Assembly: GCF_000731985.1 (NCBI RefSeq)
Contig: NZ_JNCS01000003.1
Coordinates: 391,375-455,374 of the forward strand
DNA: 64,000 nucleotides
Source of the DNA: Natrinema altunense
GTDB taxonomy: Archaea > Halobacteriota > Halobacteria > Halobacteriales > Natrialbaceae
Direction: 5' to 3'
Positions within the stretch are counted from its first letter, which is position 1; every line of letters begins with the position of its first letter. Positions 1 through 8,605 of this stretch are shown one piece after another. A program made the translations under genes and the position numbers. Below the pieces are notes generated by a model, which was not told the DNA's origin, searched no databases, and saw only the letters and a program-made list of their open reading frames with translations.

Positions 1-20
1 TCGTGTTCCGAACCAGTAGC

Positions 21-926
21 ATGCTTGAGACGGGGGAGACCGCACCGACGTTCGACGGTCCCGCGGCCATCGACGGGGACGTTCGAGAGGTCACGTTCGA
101 GGAGCTGATCGGCGACAGCGGCGTCGTCTTGTTGCTCTTCTACCCGGCGGACTTCAGCCCGAGCTGTACCGAGGAACTCTGTTCGCTTCGCGACCTCGAT
201 CTGTTCGGCCTCCAGAACGACGTTTCGATCGTCGGCGTCTCGACCGACACCGCCTTCAGCCACCGGGCGTTCGCGGCCCAACACGATCTCGGCTTTCCGC
301 TCGTTTCCGACAGCGACGGCTCGATCGCCGCGACCTACGGCGTCCTCGAGGACGAACTGTTCGGCGGCCACCCGGACCTCGCCAGGCGATCCGTGTTCGT
401 CCTCGACGGGGATCGAACGATCCGGTACGTCTGGTCGGACGAGGACCCGCTCCAGCAGCCGGATCTCGAGGGGATCCGCGAGGCGATCGAGACCGTCTCG
501 GACGACGACGCGGCCGTCGAGCGCTACCGGATCGCGACCACGCACTATCGGGACGGACTCGACGACTACGAACGGGGACGCGAGGCGGTCGCGACCGAGG
601 ACTGGGTGACCGCGGCCGCCGCGTTCGACGATGCGGTCGGCCCGCTCACCGACGCGCTCGAGGCTTTCGACGCCGCCAGACGGTACGCCGACGACGACGC
701 GGTGAGTCGGGCCGCGGAACGCGCGAACGAACAGGCGACGGATCGACGCAACGCGGCGAAGTGGTACGCGGCGGCGGCGGACCACTACGGTCGAGGCGAC
801 GAGGCGACGGGTGACGACTACCGGACCGACGCCGATCGCGCCCACGCTGCCGCCGTCGACCGGGAGGACCTGCCCGCACCCGACGATCTCCCCGAAACTG
901 ATGCCGACGGGACGGCGGACCCCTGA
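21..926 (+). CDS. Bcp/PrxQ-like peroxiredoxin with C-terminal helical extension
   Basis: Thiol peroxidase of the AhpC/TSA superfamily, expected to reduce hydroperoxides in the cytoplasm. The first ~160 residues form the thioredoxin-fold domain. The motif FYPADFSPSCTEELC carries the likely peroxidatic Cys49 and, five residues on, a Cys54 in the resolving position typical of the Bcp/PrxQ class. After residue ~165 comes a ~135-residue acidic, Ala-rich helical region (several YxxGxxxY-like helices) that ordinary Bcp proteins lack; its role is unknown and it may be a TPR-like or scaffold domain. ATG at 21 is chosen over an in-frame GTG at 3, because homologues begin close to the LETGETAPTF segment. 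The upstream region lies outside the window, so a promoter cannot be judged. The peroxiredoxin assignment is firm; the extension is described only from its composition. Confidence 0.88.
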   Translation: MLETGETAPTFDGPAAIDGDVREVTFEELIGDSGVVLLLFYPADFSPSCTEELCSLRDLDLFGLQNDVSIVGVSTDTAFSHRAFAAQHDLGFPLVSDSDGSIAATYGVLEDELFGGHPDLARRSVFVLDGDRTIRYVWSDEDPLQQPDLEGIREAIETVSDDDAAVERYRIATTHYRDGLDDYERGREAVATEDWVTAAAAFDDAVGPLTDALEAFDAARRYADDDAVSRAAERANEQATDRRNAAKWYAAAADHYGRGDEATGDDYRTDADRAHAAAVDREDLPAPDDLPETDADGTADP

Positions 927-961
927 GACGGGAGTCGGACGCTTTTGCCCGTGGGGACGAA

Positions 962-1318
962 ATGACCGATATGGACACGGAACCGAACGAGACCGCCGAC
1001 CGCCACGACCTCGTCCGCCGGTACTACGACGCGCTCGACGAGCACGACTACGCCGTCCTCGAACGGCTGCTCTCGCCAGCGTTCGTCCAGTGCCGTCCCG
1101 ATCGGACGTTCGAGGACCGCGAGGCGTTCGTCGCGTTCATGCGCGACCAGCGGCCGAACCCGGACACGAACCACGATCTCGAGTCGATCGTTGCCGATGG
1201 CGATCGCGTCGCCGTCCGCGGCCGCGTGGTCGAGGAGGGCACCGTTCTCTTCGAATTCGCGGACTTCTTCCACATCGAGGACGGTCACATCGACCACCTC
1301 GAGACGTATTCACGGTGA
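962..1318 (+). CDS. SnoaL-like / NTF2-fold protein
   Basis: A 118-residue protein of the SnoaL/NTF2-like superfamily, a small cone-shaped fold used by ketosteroid isomerase-type enzymes and many uncharacterised proteins. Visible family features are the N-terminal helix DLVRRYYDALDEHDY, the strand/helix pattern through FEDREAFVAFM, and the C-terminal strands FEFADFFHIEDGHIDHLETY, which end with the usual I-x-x-h-x-x-Y pattern. Full length for the family. It starts 35 nt after the peroxiredoxin gene on the same strand and could be co-transcribed. The substrate cannot be inferred. A second in-frame ATG three codons in (MDTEP) is an alternative start. Confidence 0.8.
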   Translation: MTDMDTEPNETADRHDLVRRYYDALDEHDYAVLERLLSPAFVQCRPDRTFEDREAFVAFMRDQRPNPDTNHDLESIVADGDRVAVRGRVVEEGTVLFEFADFFHIEDGHIDHLETYSR

Positions 1319-1389
1319 CTCGGGCCGAGCAGTTGTTCGGCCGCGAACGCAGAGGGTTCATTTAACTGATATGGTGCCCAACGGTCCGT

Positions 1390-2907
1390 ATGACCCTCTC
1401 CGATTTCGTCGCCGCCGTCGTCGCAGTCTTCCGCCGCCGCCCGGGCGATCTCCTGCCGATGTACGTCCTCGCGATCGCGATCACCGGGATCGTGCGCGTC
1501 GTTCCGTTCGCGGCGATCGCAATCGCCACCCTCTATCTCGCGACGACCGGCCGACTGGACACGGTTCGGACGGCGGTGGCCGATCTGGAGCCACCGCCGA
1601 CCGACCCCGAGGCGTTCGACGCGTGGGCCAGCGGCCTCGAGCCGCTGTTCGACCAGATACTGACGCCGCCGCTCCTCGCCCTCGCCGCGGTGACGGTCGT
1701 CGTGAGCATCGTCCTGTTCGTACTACTGTCGGCCGCCGTCGCTGCGGGACAACTCGCGGCCTGTTACGGACGGTTGCGAAGCGATCGCGGGCTCGTGGCC
1801 GGGCTCGCGGGAGCCCGCCGATACTGGCTGCGGTTCCTCGGGCTCTTCGTGCTCGAGGTGGGCTGCTGGAGCCTCGTGCTCGTCGTCGTCGGCATCGGGG
1901 CCGCGCTGTTGGCCGGCGCGGTGTCGCTCGCGACCGGCTCGGGAGTAGGCCCCGCCCTGGTCGCGCTGTTCGCGGGTCTGCTGGCGGTCGTCCTCCTCGT
2001 CGCCGTCCGGGCGCTGTTCGCGTTCGCCCCGGTCGCGATCGTCGTCGACGATGCGGGCGTCTTCGGCGCGGTCCGACGTGCCGGCGGCTTCGTCCGGGCG
2101 CGGCCGGTTGCGGCGATCTTCTACTACGTCGTAGCGTTCCTGGCGTTCGTCGGCCTGGCGACGATCGCCGGCCTGCTCTCGCTGGTCGACGTCGTCGCGC
2201 TCGAGTCGTTGCTCTCCGTGTTGGTCCTCTTTCCGGTGCTAGACCTGTTGAAAACGGCGGTCTACTGCGATTACCGGGGGCGACTGCGGCCGCCGGACCC
2301 GCCGGCACGCTCGCTTCGCGGCCAGCTTCGATCCGGGCTCCGACGCGGCTGGGCCGAAATGACGACGTTCGTTCGAGCGACGCCGGGGACCCACGCGCTC
2401 GTCGTCGCCCTCGGCGTCCTCGGGTTCTGGATCGGCTGGGCGGCCGCCGGCTCCGTCGCCGGCGGGTTCGAGACGTCGATCGCGGCCCGGCTCGAGGGGT
2501 GGCTCCCGCCGGCGATGGCAGTCGAACTGTTCGGCAACAACTGGCTGGTCGCCCTCACGACGGCCTACGCCGGCATCGCCCTCGCGGTCCCGGCGATCGT
2601 CTCGGTGCTGTTCAACGGCGTCGCCCTGGGGTTCACCGCCCGGCTCGAAGTCGCTCCGCTCGAACTCGCCGCCTTCGTCGTCCCGCACGGTGTCATCGAG
2701 ATTCCGGCGATCCTGGTCGCCGGCGCGCTCGGGGTTTCCGTCGGCGGCACCGCCTGGCGGACGTGGCGGGGTCACGTCGGGGTACCGGTCCTCGCGGACG
2801 CGCTCGAGCGCGCGTTCTGGGTGCTCGTCGGCGTCGCCGTTTTGCTGGCGATCGCGGCCGTCATCGAGGGGTTCGTGAGCCCGTACTACTATCGGCCGTT
2901 CCTCTGA
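1390..2907 (+). CDS. SpoIIM-type integral membrane protein
   Basis: A 505-residue polytopic membrane protein. The N-terminal half (residues ~1-290) has long hydrophobic segments resembling haloarchaeal DUF4013-like membrane domains. The C-terminal half (~310-505) matches the stage II sporulation protein M family, with the hallmark segment VVPHGVIEIPAILVAGALG between membrane helices. In non-sporulating archaea SpoIIM-family proteins have unknown roles; a membrane or vesicle function is only speculation. About ten membrane segments can be read. The start ATG at 1390 follows a 71-nt gap after the SnoaL-like gene. Confidence 0.75.
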   Translation: MTLSDFVAAVVAVFRRRPGDLLPMYVLAIAITGIVRVVPFAAIAIATLYLATTGRLDTVRTAVADLEPPPTDPEAFDAWASGLEPLFDQILTPPLLALAAVTVVVSIVLFVLLSAAVAAGQLAACYGRLRSDRGLVAGLAGARRYWLRFLGLFVLEVGCWSLVLVVVGIGAALLAGAVSLATGSGVGPALVALFAGLLAVVLLVAVRALFAFAPVAIVVDDAGVFGAVRRAGGFVRARPVAAIFYYVVAFLAFVGLATIAGLLSLVDVVALESLLSVLVLFPVLDLLKTAVYCDYRGRLRPPDPPARSLRGQLRSGLRRGWAEMTTFVRATPGTHALVVALGVLGFWIGWAAAGSVAGGFETSIAARLEGWLPPAMAVELFGNNWLVALTTAYAGIALAVPAIVSVLFNGVALGFTARLEVAPLELAAFVVPHGVIEIPAILVAGALGVSVGGTAWRTWRGHVGVPVLADALERAFWVLVGVAVLLAIAAVIEGFVSPYYYRPFL

Positions 2908-2995
2908 GCCGCTTCGAACACGGTCGCTGTGGTCGTTCCACCTCGACGCGATCCCCCACGGCTCGGGGCCGATACGGACGAAAGGGGCCACGACT

Positions 2996-3256
2996 ATGCT
3001 CGTGGCGGCCCGACGGACGCCCGTGTTTCGAGCGCTTCTCGAGCGGGTCGCCACCGCGTTGCTCGGCCGGTTCCTACTCGCGGTCGCACTCGTGGTGCCG
3101 GCACTCGGCGTCGCGCTCCTCTTGAGCGGCGGTACGGAGGTGTTGCTGACGGTCGGGTTTTCCAGACGCGTCGCCGGACCGATCGCTGCGGGAGCGGCGA
3201 CGATCGGGAGCGTCGTCGGACTCGCCGCGTTCGGCTACTTCGTCGTCGAGTGGTGA
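2996..3256 (+). CDS. Small membrane protein, unknown function
   Basis: An 86-residue protein with two strongly hydrophobic segments (about residues 22-48 and 60-84) and basic residues at the N terminus, consistent with a two-helix membrane protein. I do not recognise a family. It follows the SpoIIM-like gene by 88 nt on the same strand and converges with the MFS gene downstream. The codon bias matches its neighbours, which supports it being real. Confidence 0.55.
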   Translation: MLVAARRTPVFRALLERVATALLGRFLLAVALVVPALGVALLLSGGTEVLLTVGFSRRVAGPIAAGAATIGSVVGLAAFGYFVVEW

Positions 3257-3282
3257 CTACCGGCCGACTGCATCGCAATCGA

Positions 3283-4656
3283 CTACCGGTACGCCTCGAA
3301 CTCCGTCCCGAACACCAGGAAGTAGGCGGTGCCGACGAGCCCGATCGCGGTCGCGACGCCGAACGCGACCGTCGGATCGCCGGCGACCAGTTCGCCGCCG
3401 GTCACCGGGTTCGAGACGCCGCTCCACAGCACGCCACCGAGCGCGGCGCTCGGAATGACGAGCAGGTTCCGCAGGAGGTAGTACGCCCCCGTTACCCGGC
3501 CACCGGCCCCCATCTCGGCGGGACCGACGATCAACGCCTTGTGCGCCGGCAGCCCGGCGAACCGCAGCCCCGAGAAGGCGAACAGTCCCGCGAGGACGGC
3601 CGCGTCCTCGGGCGCGTTGATCAACAGGATCGGGAAGATCGCGTAGACGGCGAAACCGAGCGCGACGACGGGCTTGAGACCGATCCGTTCGGCGGCCTTG
3701 GCAGCGGGCAGCATCGTCAGGAGGGCGACGAGCATTTCGATGCCCAACAGGAGTCCGAAGTACGACTGCGGCGAGAGGGTCACGGTGCCGACCGTCGGCA
3801 GGGACAGGGTGAGCCCCACCTCGAGAACCCGAGTCACGACGATGACGAAGAAGACGTAGACCATTCCGTTGGCGAAGCGGACGAGCGTATCGCCGACCAG
3901 CAGGGGCCGGAGTTCGCCCGGCATCGAGCGGAGATCGGCGAGCAGCCGGGAGACGCCTTCGAACTCCGTGCCGACGTCGTCGTCGGGCCGGTAGAGGCGG
4001 TGCTGGATGACCGTGCCGAGCGCGCCGACGACGACCGCGACGAGCAGGATAAGCTGAAAGGCGGTGACGATCTCGCCGTCGCTCGAGCCGAACGGATAGA
4101 ACAGCGCCGCGGCGAACAGGGGGCCGACGAGAAACGCCGTCCGGCGGAACGTTTCGGTGCTCGCGAAGCCGGCGGCCAGTTGCGAGGGCGGCACCGCTTG
4201 CTTGACGATGGCGAACGTCGCGCCGAGTCCGAACGACTTCCAGGCCTGCGCGAGGAGCACGCCCAGAAAGATCGCGACGATCGCTAGCGACGTCGGACCG
4301 ACCGAGACGTCCGCGAACGCGGGCGCGATCAGCCAGATCCCGAACCCGACCGTCGAGCAGCAGCCGAACGCGGTCAGGGCGTACCGCGATCCGATCCGGT
4401 CCGAAATCGCCCCGCCCGGATAGGGGTAGACGGCGCTGATGACGTTGCCGAACGAGCCGAACAGGCCGATGACGACCGCCGACGCGCCCAGTGCCGACAT
4501 GTATTCGGCCATATATCGATTGGTCATCTGAAAGCCAAGGCTGAACGCGAACATCGCCGCCGAGAGGACGAGCACGTCCCGCTCGAGTGCGAGGAACTGC
4601 CGAAACGGGTCCAGCGGATCGGCCGCGTCGTCCGCCCGTTCCTGCTCGAGGCTCAT
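3283..4656 (-). CDS. MFS transporter
   Basis: A 457-residue Major Facilitator Superfamily permease with about 12 membrane helices. The N-terminal half contains MFAFSLGFQMTNRYMAEYM and, between helices 2 and 3, the loop GGAISDRIGSRYAL, which fits the MFS motif A pattern (GxxxDRxGRR). The second half begins around RPLLVGDTLVRFANGMVYVFF. The substrate is not identifiable; the family includes drug and sugar exporters. The start is set at ATG 4656 (MSLEQERADD) because the open frame upstream of it has no membrane-protein character and would run into the promoter region of the divergent DUF502 gene. Confidence 0.85.
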   Translation of the reverse strand: MSLEQERADDAADPLDPFRQFLALERDVLVLSAAMFAFSLGFQMTNRYMAEYMSALGASAVVIGLFGSFGNVISAVYPYPGGAISDRIGSRYALTAFGCCSTVGFGIWLIAPAFADVSVGPTSLAIVAIFLGVLLAQAWKSFGLGATFAIVKQAVPPSQLAAGFASTETFRRTAFLVGPLFAAALFYPFGSSDGEIVTAFQLILLVAVVVGALGTVIQHRLYRPDDDVGTEFEGVSRLLADLRSMPGELRPLLVGDTLVRFANGMVYVFFVIVVTRVLEVGLTLSLPTVGTVTLSPQSYFGLLLGIEMLVALLTMLPAAKAAERIGLKPVVALGFAVYAIFPILLINAPEDAAVLAGLFAFSGLRFAGLPAHKALIVGPAEMGAGGRVTGAYYLLRNLLVIPSAALGGVLWSGVSNPVTGGELVAGDPTVAFGVATAIGLVGTAYFLVFGTEFEAYR

Positions 4657-4845
4657 ACGCCCCGGTTCGGAGTGACTGGGCTTGAAATTTGGTCTTACCC
4701 ACGTCTCGGACTCGGCCGACACTGATCGCGGCAGCGGGCGGTGATCCCTCGAGACTGGCACACCCGCTGGCCGTCGACGACCCGTCCCTCGAGCGGGATG
4801 TGACAAAGGGAAGCGCTCATTAGCCAGTAGTGTGAGTTTCGGGAC

Positions 4846-5559
4846 ATGGCTTCGTGGAAACGGGATTTCGCGAGCGGATTGATCGTCCTGGTCCCGATCC
4901 TCATTACGCTCTACGCGGTCTACTGGCTCTACGGGCTCGTTGCCGGCATCACGCCCGGGATCATTCTCGATGAGGCCGTACTCAAAGAGTTCTTCCCCGG
5001 CTCCGGTGAGAACGCGCTCCAAACCCGCAAGCAGATCGCACAGTTCATCCGCGTGATCGTCGCCATGACGGTGTTCGTCATTCTGACGTTTTCCGTCGGC
5101 TATCTCATGCGGACGACCGTCGGCGGGCTCATGGAACGGCTCGTCGACAACGTCGCGAACCGCGTGCCCGTGGTTCGGGTCGTCTACAACGCGTCGAAGA
5201 TGGCCGCGGAGACGGCCTTCGGAGAGCAGGAATCGCTGCAGAAACCGGTCAAACTCGAGACCTGGGACGGCCTTCGAATGACGGCGTTCAAGACGGGCAA
5301 AGTGGCCGACGACGGCCGCGTAGTGCTTTTCTTACCAACCTCGCCGAACATCACGACCGGCTACGTCATCGAAGTCGAACCCGAACGGATCACCGAACTC
5401 GACGAGGACGTCGAGGACGCGCTGACGCGCGTCCTGAGCGCCGGCTTCGGGGACGCCAATCATCGCGGGATGGACGCCGGAATCTCCATCGACGTGGTCG
5501 ACGAGGCCAGAACCGACGGTGGGGACGGAGCCGACCAGTCGAATCGCGGCGACGACTAA
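4846..5559 (+). CDS. DUF502 family membrane protein
   Basis: A 237-residue protein of the DUF502 family, found across bacteria, plants and haloarchaea. There are two membrane segments (about residues 8-33 and 64-88), then the conserved cytosolic region containing RVPVVRVVYNASKMAAETAFG and the segment VVLFLPTSPNITTGYVIEV, which are the recognisable DUF502 blocks. The C terminus is acidic and low complexity. Function is unknown; plant members are linked to intracellular trafficking. It is divergent from the MFS gene. Confidence 0.82.
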   Translation: MASWKRDFASGLIVLVPILITLYAVYWLYGLVAGITPGIILDEAVLKEFFPGSGENALQTRKQIAQFIRVIVAMTVFVILTFSVGYLMRTTVGGLMERLVDNVANRVPVVRVVYNASKMAAETAFGEQESLQKPVKLETWDGLRMTAFKTGKVADDGRVVLFLPTSPNITTGYVIEVEPERITELDEDVEDALTRVLSAGFGDANHRGMDAGISIDVVDEARTDGGDGADQSNRGDD

Positions 5560-5566
5560 GAACGAT

Positions 5567-5601
5567 ACGGCACGCTGGGTCTGTGACGGTCGTCGTGCCG
5601 T
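5567..5601. repeat. Inverted repeat downstream of the DUF502 gene
   Basis: ACGGCACG (5567-5574) and CGTGCCGT (5594-5601) can form an 8-bp stem just after the DUF502 stop codon. No T-run follows, so it is only a possible transcript-end structure. The rest of 5560-5826 shows nothing else recognisable. Confidence 0.3.
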
Positions 5602-5826
5602 CGCGCCCTCCTCGTTCGCTCGCGGCGATTCTCGAGACCGCGCCTGCTCTTCCGCTGTCCGAACGCGTGCAGCCGCGCTGGTCACGAGCGTCTGCCCTTC
5701 GCCGGATCGCGTGACTCCCGCGGTGCTCGAGAGGGGCCCCGCGACGATCCCGCTCCTGAAGACCGGGAACGCAAGCGGGGAAGAACGTATTTCGCGGCCG
5801 ATCAGTCGCGGCCTACGGCCGGCTTC

Positions 5827-6762
5827 TCACATGTCGACGTACTCGAACCACTCGTCGTACTCCGCGGGAGCCCCTTCGACGATGTCGAAGAACCGCTGTT
5901 GGATCGCTTCGGTGACGGGGCCGCGGGACCCGTTCCCGATGACGACGTTGTCGACCTTCCGGATCGGCGTGACTTCGGCGGCGGAGCCGGTGAAGAACAG
6001 TTCGTCGGCGGTGTTGAGTTCGCCACGCGAGATGGAGACGTCGTCGTGGACGGTGTAGCCCAGTTCCTCCGCGATCCGAATGACCGAATCGCGGGTGATG
6101 CCGTCGAGGATCGACTCCGACAGGCCGGGCGTGTAGATCTCGTCGTCGCGCACGAGGAAGACGTTCTCCCCGGGACCTTCGGCGACGTTGCCCTCCTTGT
6201 TGAGGACGATCGCTTCCGCGTAGCCGTTCCGCCGGGCCTCCTCGCCCGCGAGCATGCTGTTGACGTAGAGGCCGGTGGTCTTGGCGTTGGTCGGAATCTG
6301 GCTCGAGGCGTGTTTCCGCCACGAGGAGATCATCACGTCGATGCCGTTTTCCAGTGCGTCCTCGCCGAGGTAGGCCCCCCACGGCCACGCGGCGATGGCG
6401 GTCCGAGTGGGACAGTCCGAGGGACTGACGCCGAGCGAGTTGTAGCCATAGTAGGCGATCGGTCGGACGTAACAGGAGGGCAGCTCCTGGCGCGAGATGA
6501 GTTCTTTCGTCGCCTCGGTGAGGTCCGCTTTCGTGAACTCGATCTCCATGTCGTACGGTTTCGCGGACTCGTAGAGCCGATCGAGGTGTTCCTCCCAGCG
6601 GAACAGCGCCGGCCCGTTTTCGGTATCATAGCAGCGCACGCCTTCGAAGACGCCCGACCCGTAGTGGAGGCCGTGCGTGAGCACGTGAATCTCCGCGTCG
6701 TCCCAGTCGACGTACTCGCCGTCCATCCAAATCGTGTCGACATCCATCTCGTCGAATCCCAT
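5827..6762 (-). CDS. ilvE: Branched-chain amino acid aminotransferase
   Basis: PLP-dependent class IV aminotransferase that interconverts branched-chain 2-oxo acids with Leu/Ile/Val using glutamate. Visible features are GLHYGSGVFEGVRCYDT near the N terminus, the PLP-lysine region NAKTTGLYVNSMLAGEEARRNGY, the EGPGENVF segment and the GITRDSVI and GSAAEVTPI blocks, all typical of IlvE. At 311 residues it has the usual length. Start at ATG 6762 (MGFDEMDVDT); the inner ATG at 6747 is an alternative, and the longer upstream open frame has no homology character. A box-A-like element sits about 28 nt before 6762, fitting a leaderless transcript. It is 50 kb from the leu/ilv cluster at the right end of the window, which lacks an aminotransferase within view. 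Confidence 0.93.
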   Translation of the reverse strand: MGFDEMDVDTIWMDGEYVDWDDAEIHVLTHGLHYGSGVFEGVRCYDTENGPALFRWEEHLDRLYESAKPYDMEIEFTKADLTEATKELISRQELPSCYVRPIAYYGYNSLGVSPSDCPTRTAIAAWPWGAYLGEDALENGIDVMISSWRKHASSQIPTNAKTTGLYVNSMLAGEEARRNGYAEAIVLNKEGNVAEGPGENVFLVRDDEIYTPGLSESILDGITRDSVIRIAEELGYTVHDDVSISRGELNTADELFFTGSAAEVTPIRKVDNVVIGNGSRGPVTEAIQQRFFDIVEGAPAEYDEWFEYVDM

Positions 6763-6783
6763 GATCGGGATTGTTACAAGCCA

Positions 6784-6794
6784 CCGTACTAAGT
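6784..6794 (-). promoter_or_regulatory. Predicted box A for ilvE
   Basis: On the minus strand ACTTAGTACGG is centred about 28 nt before the ilvE ATG at 6762, the spacing of a haloarchaeal TATA box driving a leaderless mRNA. Confidence 0.4.
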
Positions 6795-6893
6795 GTTCGC
6801 GGTTCTGCTCGCCAGTTGCGACAAAAACACGTCGGCTGCCGCCTTGAGAACCGGGGAGCACGCGGCTCGTCATCGGCCGCGAGCGGCCGGATG

Positions 6894-7616
6894 TTACTGA
6901 CAGCGGTCGAGAACGTCGCTCCCCTCGAGATAGGTGAAGCCGTTGCGATCCGCGTAGGCGCGGGCGTCGGCGGGCGTCAGTGCCTTGCCGGTTTGGTCGT
7001 CGAGCATCTCGCAGACGACGACGGCCGGCGAGAGGTCGGCTGCGCCCGCAAGCGCGAGTCCGAGTTCGGTGTGGCCCTCGCGCTGGGCGAGCAGGTCGGG
7101 TGCGGCTTTGAGCAGGTGTACGTGGCCGGGAACGCGGAACTCGTCGGTGAAATCGATCGTGCCGGGCGCGGCGGCGGCTTCGCCCAGCGCCTGGATCGTC
7201 GTCGAGCGGTCGGCGTCAGTGATTCCGGTGTAGGTGTCCCGGTGGTTGACCGTCAGCGAGAACGACGAGCGGTCGTCGTAGCCGAGTTCGTGGTCGGCCG
7301 TCGCGGGATGGTCGACCGCGTCAGAGTAGAACGGGAGGTCGAACGCCTCCGCCACATCGTGACCGAGCGCGACGCAGACCAGTCCGCCGGCGTCGTTGCG
7401 CAGTCGGGCAACGGCCGCGGGCGACACGGCGTCGGCGTGGTAGATCAGGTCCGTCTCACCCTCGCGGTCGGCCGCGTCGTGGACGAGGACCGGGTCGCCC
7501 GCGCGCAGCGACTCGAGGGCGTGTTCGAACGAGTGCACCGACGGGTTCGCACTCGCGTTCGAACCCGCCGTGGTGCCGTCGGCGTTCGACTGTGGCCCGG
7601 CGTGGTGGCCCGTCAT
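6894..7616 (-). CDS. ribB: 3,4-dihydroxy-2-butanone 4-phosphate synthase
   Basis: Converts ribulose 5-phosphate into the four-carbon unit of riboflavin. The acidic catalytic loop reads [15 protein letters not shown] (equivalent to the bacterial RENEGD loop), followed by the substrate-binding stretches [23 protein letters not shown] and [15 protein letters not shown], where the HTE motif is diagnostic. At 240 residues it is a stand-alone RibB with no fused GTP cyclohydrolase II. Its start overlaps the end of the upstream rbkR gene by 4 nt (ATGA), so the two are co-transcribed. The first ~28 residues are a low-complexity acidic leader. Confidence 0.93.
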   Translation of the reverse strand: MTGHHAGPQSNADGTTAGSNASANPSVHSFEHALESLRAGDPVLVHDAADREGETDLIYHADAVSPAAVARLRNDAGGLVCVALGHDVAEAFDLPFYSDAVDHPATADHELGYDDRSSFSLTVNHRDTYTGITDADRSTTIQALGEAAAAPGTIDFTDEFRVPGHVHLLKAAPDLLAQREGHTELGLALAGAADLSPAVVVCEMLDDQTGKALTPADARAYADRNGFTYLEGSDVLDRCQ

Positions 7617-8320
7617 TCCCGATCACCCACCGAGACGGTGACGTGGTCGCCGTCCTCGAGGGCGAGTTCCTCGCGCAGTTTGTCGGGGGCGATGACCTCG
7701 AGCTGGTCGTCGTCGTGATGGGTGCGCTCGGGGGCGATAGTGTAGGCGTCGTCGTAGGTCGCGCCATCGGCGGTCTCGATCGTCGCGGGGTAACAGACGG
7801 CGGGGCCGTAGGTCCGGTCGTCGGACTCCCAGCCGTCGATCGGGACGGGCTCGAGCGAGGCCATGGCGCTGCGCCGGCGGACGCTGTCCTCGCGGAGGTC
7901 GACGTTCAGCGTGCCGGGGAACGGCTCGTAGCCGAGTCGGTCCTCGAACTGGCGCTTGTAGCCGGGCAGGGAGATGTAGTGGCGACCTTCGCCCATCCCG
8001 CTGGTGACGGTGCCCTCGAGTGCGACCTGCGCGTCCGTCTCGAAGATGCGACGGTAGTCCTCGTACTCGGCGTGGAGGGTTCGCTCGCCGGTCTCCGTGA
8101 CGGCGACCCACTGGCCGTCGTTGACCGTATCGCGTTCGAGCAGGCCGGCGCTCTCCAGACGCTGGAGTCGTCGGGAAGCGGTCTGGTTCGACGCGTCGAG
8201 GCGGTCCGCGAGATGGGAGCAGGAAATCTTGACGTCGCCCTCGAGTCCTCCCTCGAGCGCGAGGAGTTTGAGCACGGCGAGTTCGTCGTGCCCGACGGCG
8301 GACTCGGCTAGCACAGACAT
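7613..8320 (-). CDS. rbkR: CTP-dependent riboflavin kinase with N-terminal winged helix (RbkR type)
   Basis: Bifunctional archaeal protein. Residues ~1-95 form a winged-helix domain ([28 protein letters not shown]). Residues ~100-235 are the DUF120 CTP-dependent riboflavin kinase domain, with [19 protein letters not shown] and [13 protein letters not shown]. In characterised archaea this fusion makes FMN and also represses riboflavin genes, so control of the ribB-rbkR operon by its own product is likely. The 235-residue length is normal for the fused form. A box-A-like element (minus-strand GCTTTTACC, 8343-8351) is centred 27 nt before the ATG. Confidence 0.93.
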   Translation of the reverse strand: MSVLAESAVGHDELAVLKLLALEGGLEGDVKISCSHLADRLDASNQTASRRLQRLESAGLLERDTVNDGQWVAVTETGERTLHAEYEDYRRIFETDAQVALEGTVTSGMGEGRHYISLPGYKRQFEDRLGYEPFPGTLNVDLREDSVRRRSAMASLEPVPIDGWESDDRTYGPAVCYPATIETADGATYDDAYTIAPERTHHDDDQLEVIAPDKLREELALEDGDHVTVSVGDRE

Positions 8321-8342
8321 ACACGTCCGTATTCCCTAAGCC

Positions 8343-8351
8343 GGTAAAAGC
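8343..8351 (-). promoter_or_regulatory. Predicted box A for rbkR-ribB
   Basis: Minus-strand GCTTTTACC is centred 27 nt before the rbkR start at 8320, fitting a leaderless transcript. About 18 nt further upstream is the inverted repeat CGTCAC-N6-GTGACG (8369-8386), a possible operator for either this operon or the divergent one. Confidence 0.4.
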
Positions 8352-8368
8352 ATATCGAAAGTGGCATG

Positions 8369-8386
8369 CGTCACGGAACTGTGACG
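8369..8386. repeat. Inverted repeat in the divergent rbkR / polysaccharide-operon spacer
   Basis: CGTCAC and GTGACG are separated by GGAACT, giving a perfect 6-bp dyad. It lies between the predicted promoters of the riboflavin operon (minus) and of the following RNA/operon (plus), a normal place for an operator. Whether RbkR binds it cannot be told from sequence alone. Confidence 0.4.
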
Positions 8387-8397
8387 GGGTTCACGAA

Positions 8398-8406
8398 CGT
8401 TTATCG
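8398..8406 (+). promoter_or_regulatory. Predicted box A before the structured leader
   Basis: CGTTTATCG is centred at 8402. A start 26 nt downstream falls at about 8428, exactly where a perfect hairpin begins. Confidence 0.4.
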
Positions 8407-8427
8407 CGTACTCGAAGGTGTCGAGCC

Positions 8428-8578
8428 GTGGCCAAAAGGCCACCGATCCTGCGAGTTCCGCCCGGCGGTCACCGATCGCGGACTCGTGGCGTGCCCCGCA
8501 AGCGACGGCACCAGTCCGGATCGATGACAGTCACAGTCGTCTCACCGTGCACAATGCAAGCCGACGGGCTTTGCAGCG
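8428..8578 (+). ncRNA. Candidate structured RNA or 5' leader of the polysaccharide operon
   Basis: Four consecutive potential hairpins lie in 150 nt without a credible protein frame. H1 is GTGGCC-AAAA-GGCCAC (8428-8443). H2 is CGAGTTCCG (8452-8460) with CGGACTCG (8479-8486), one T bulged. H3 is GTGCC (8491-8495) with GGCAC (8507-8511). H4 is built from GCAAGCC and GGCTTTGC (about 8556-8574). A box-A-like element places the transcription start at the first base of H1. It may be a stand-alone small RNA or a leader in front of the glycosyltransferase gene at 8606. I do not recognise a known RNA family, and high G+C makes chance stems common. Confidence 0.35.
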
Positions 8579-8605
8579 GACCGTTGAGCGTTGAGGCGTA
8601 CTCGC

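Noticed and set aside
1191..3125. A 644-codon plus-strand frame across the SpoIIM-type gene, and similar long frames elsewhere (2929-4287 plus, 17558-19780 minus, 30280-32532 minus, 9652-11073 minus)
   Set aside because: They overlap well-supported genes in another frame or strand, translate to Arg/Pro- or Asp/Glu/Arg-rich text without domains, and are the expected by-product of high third-position G+C.
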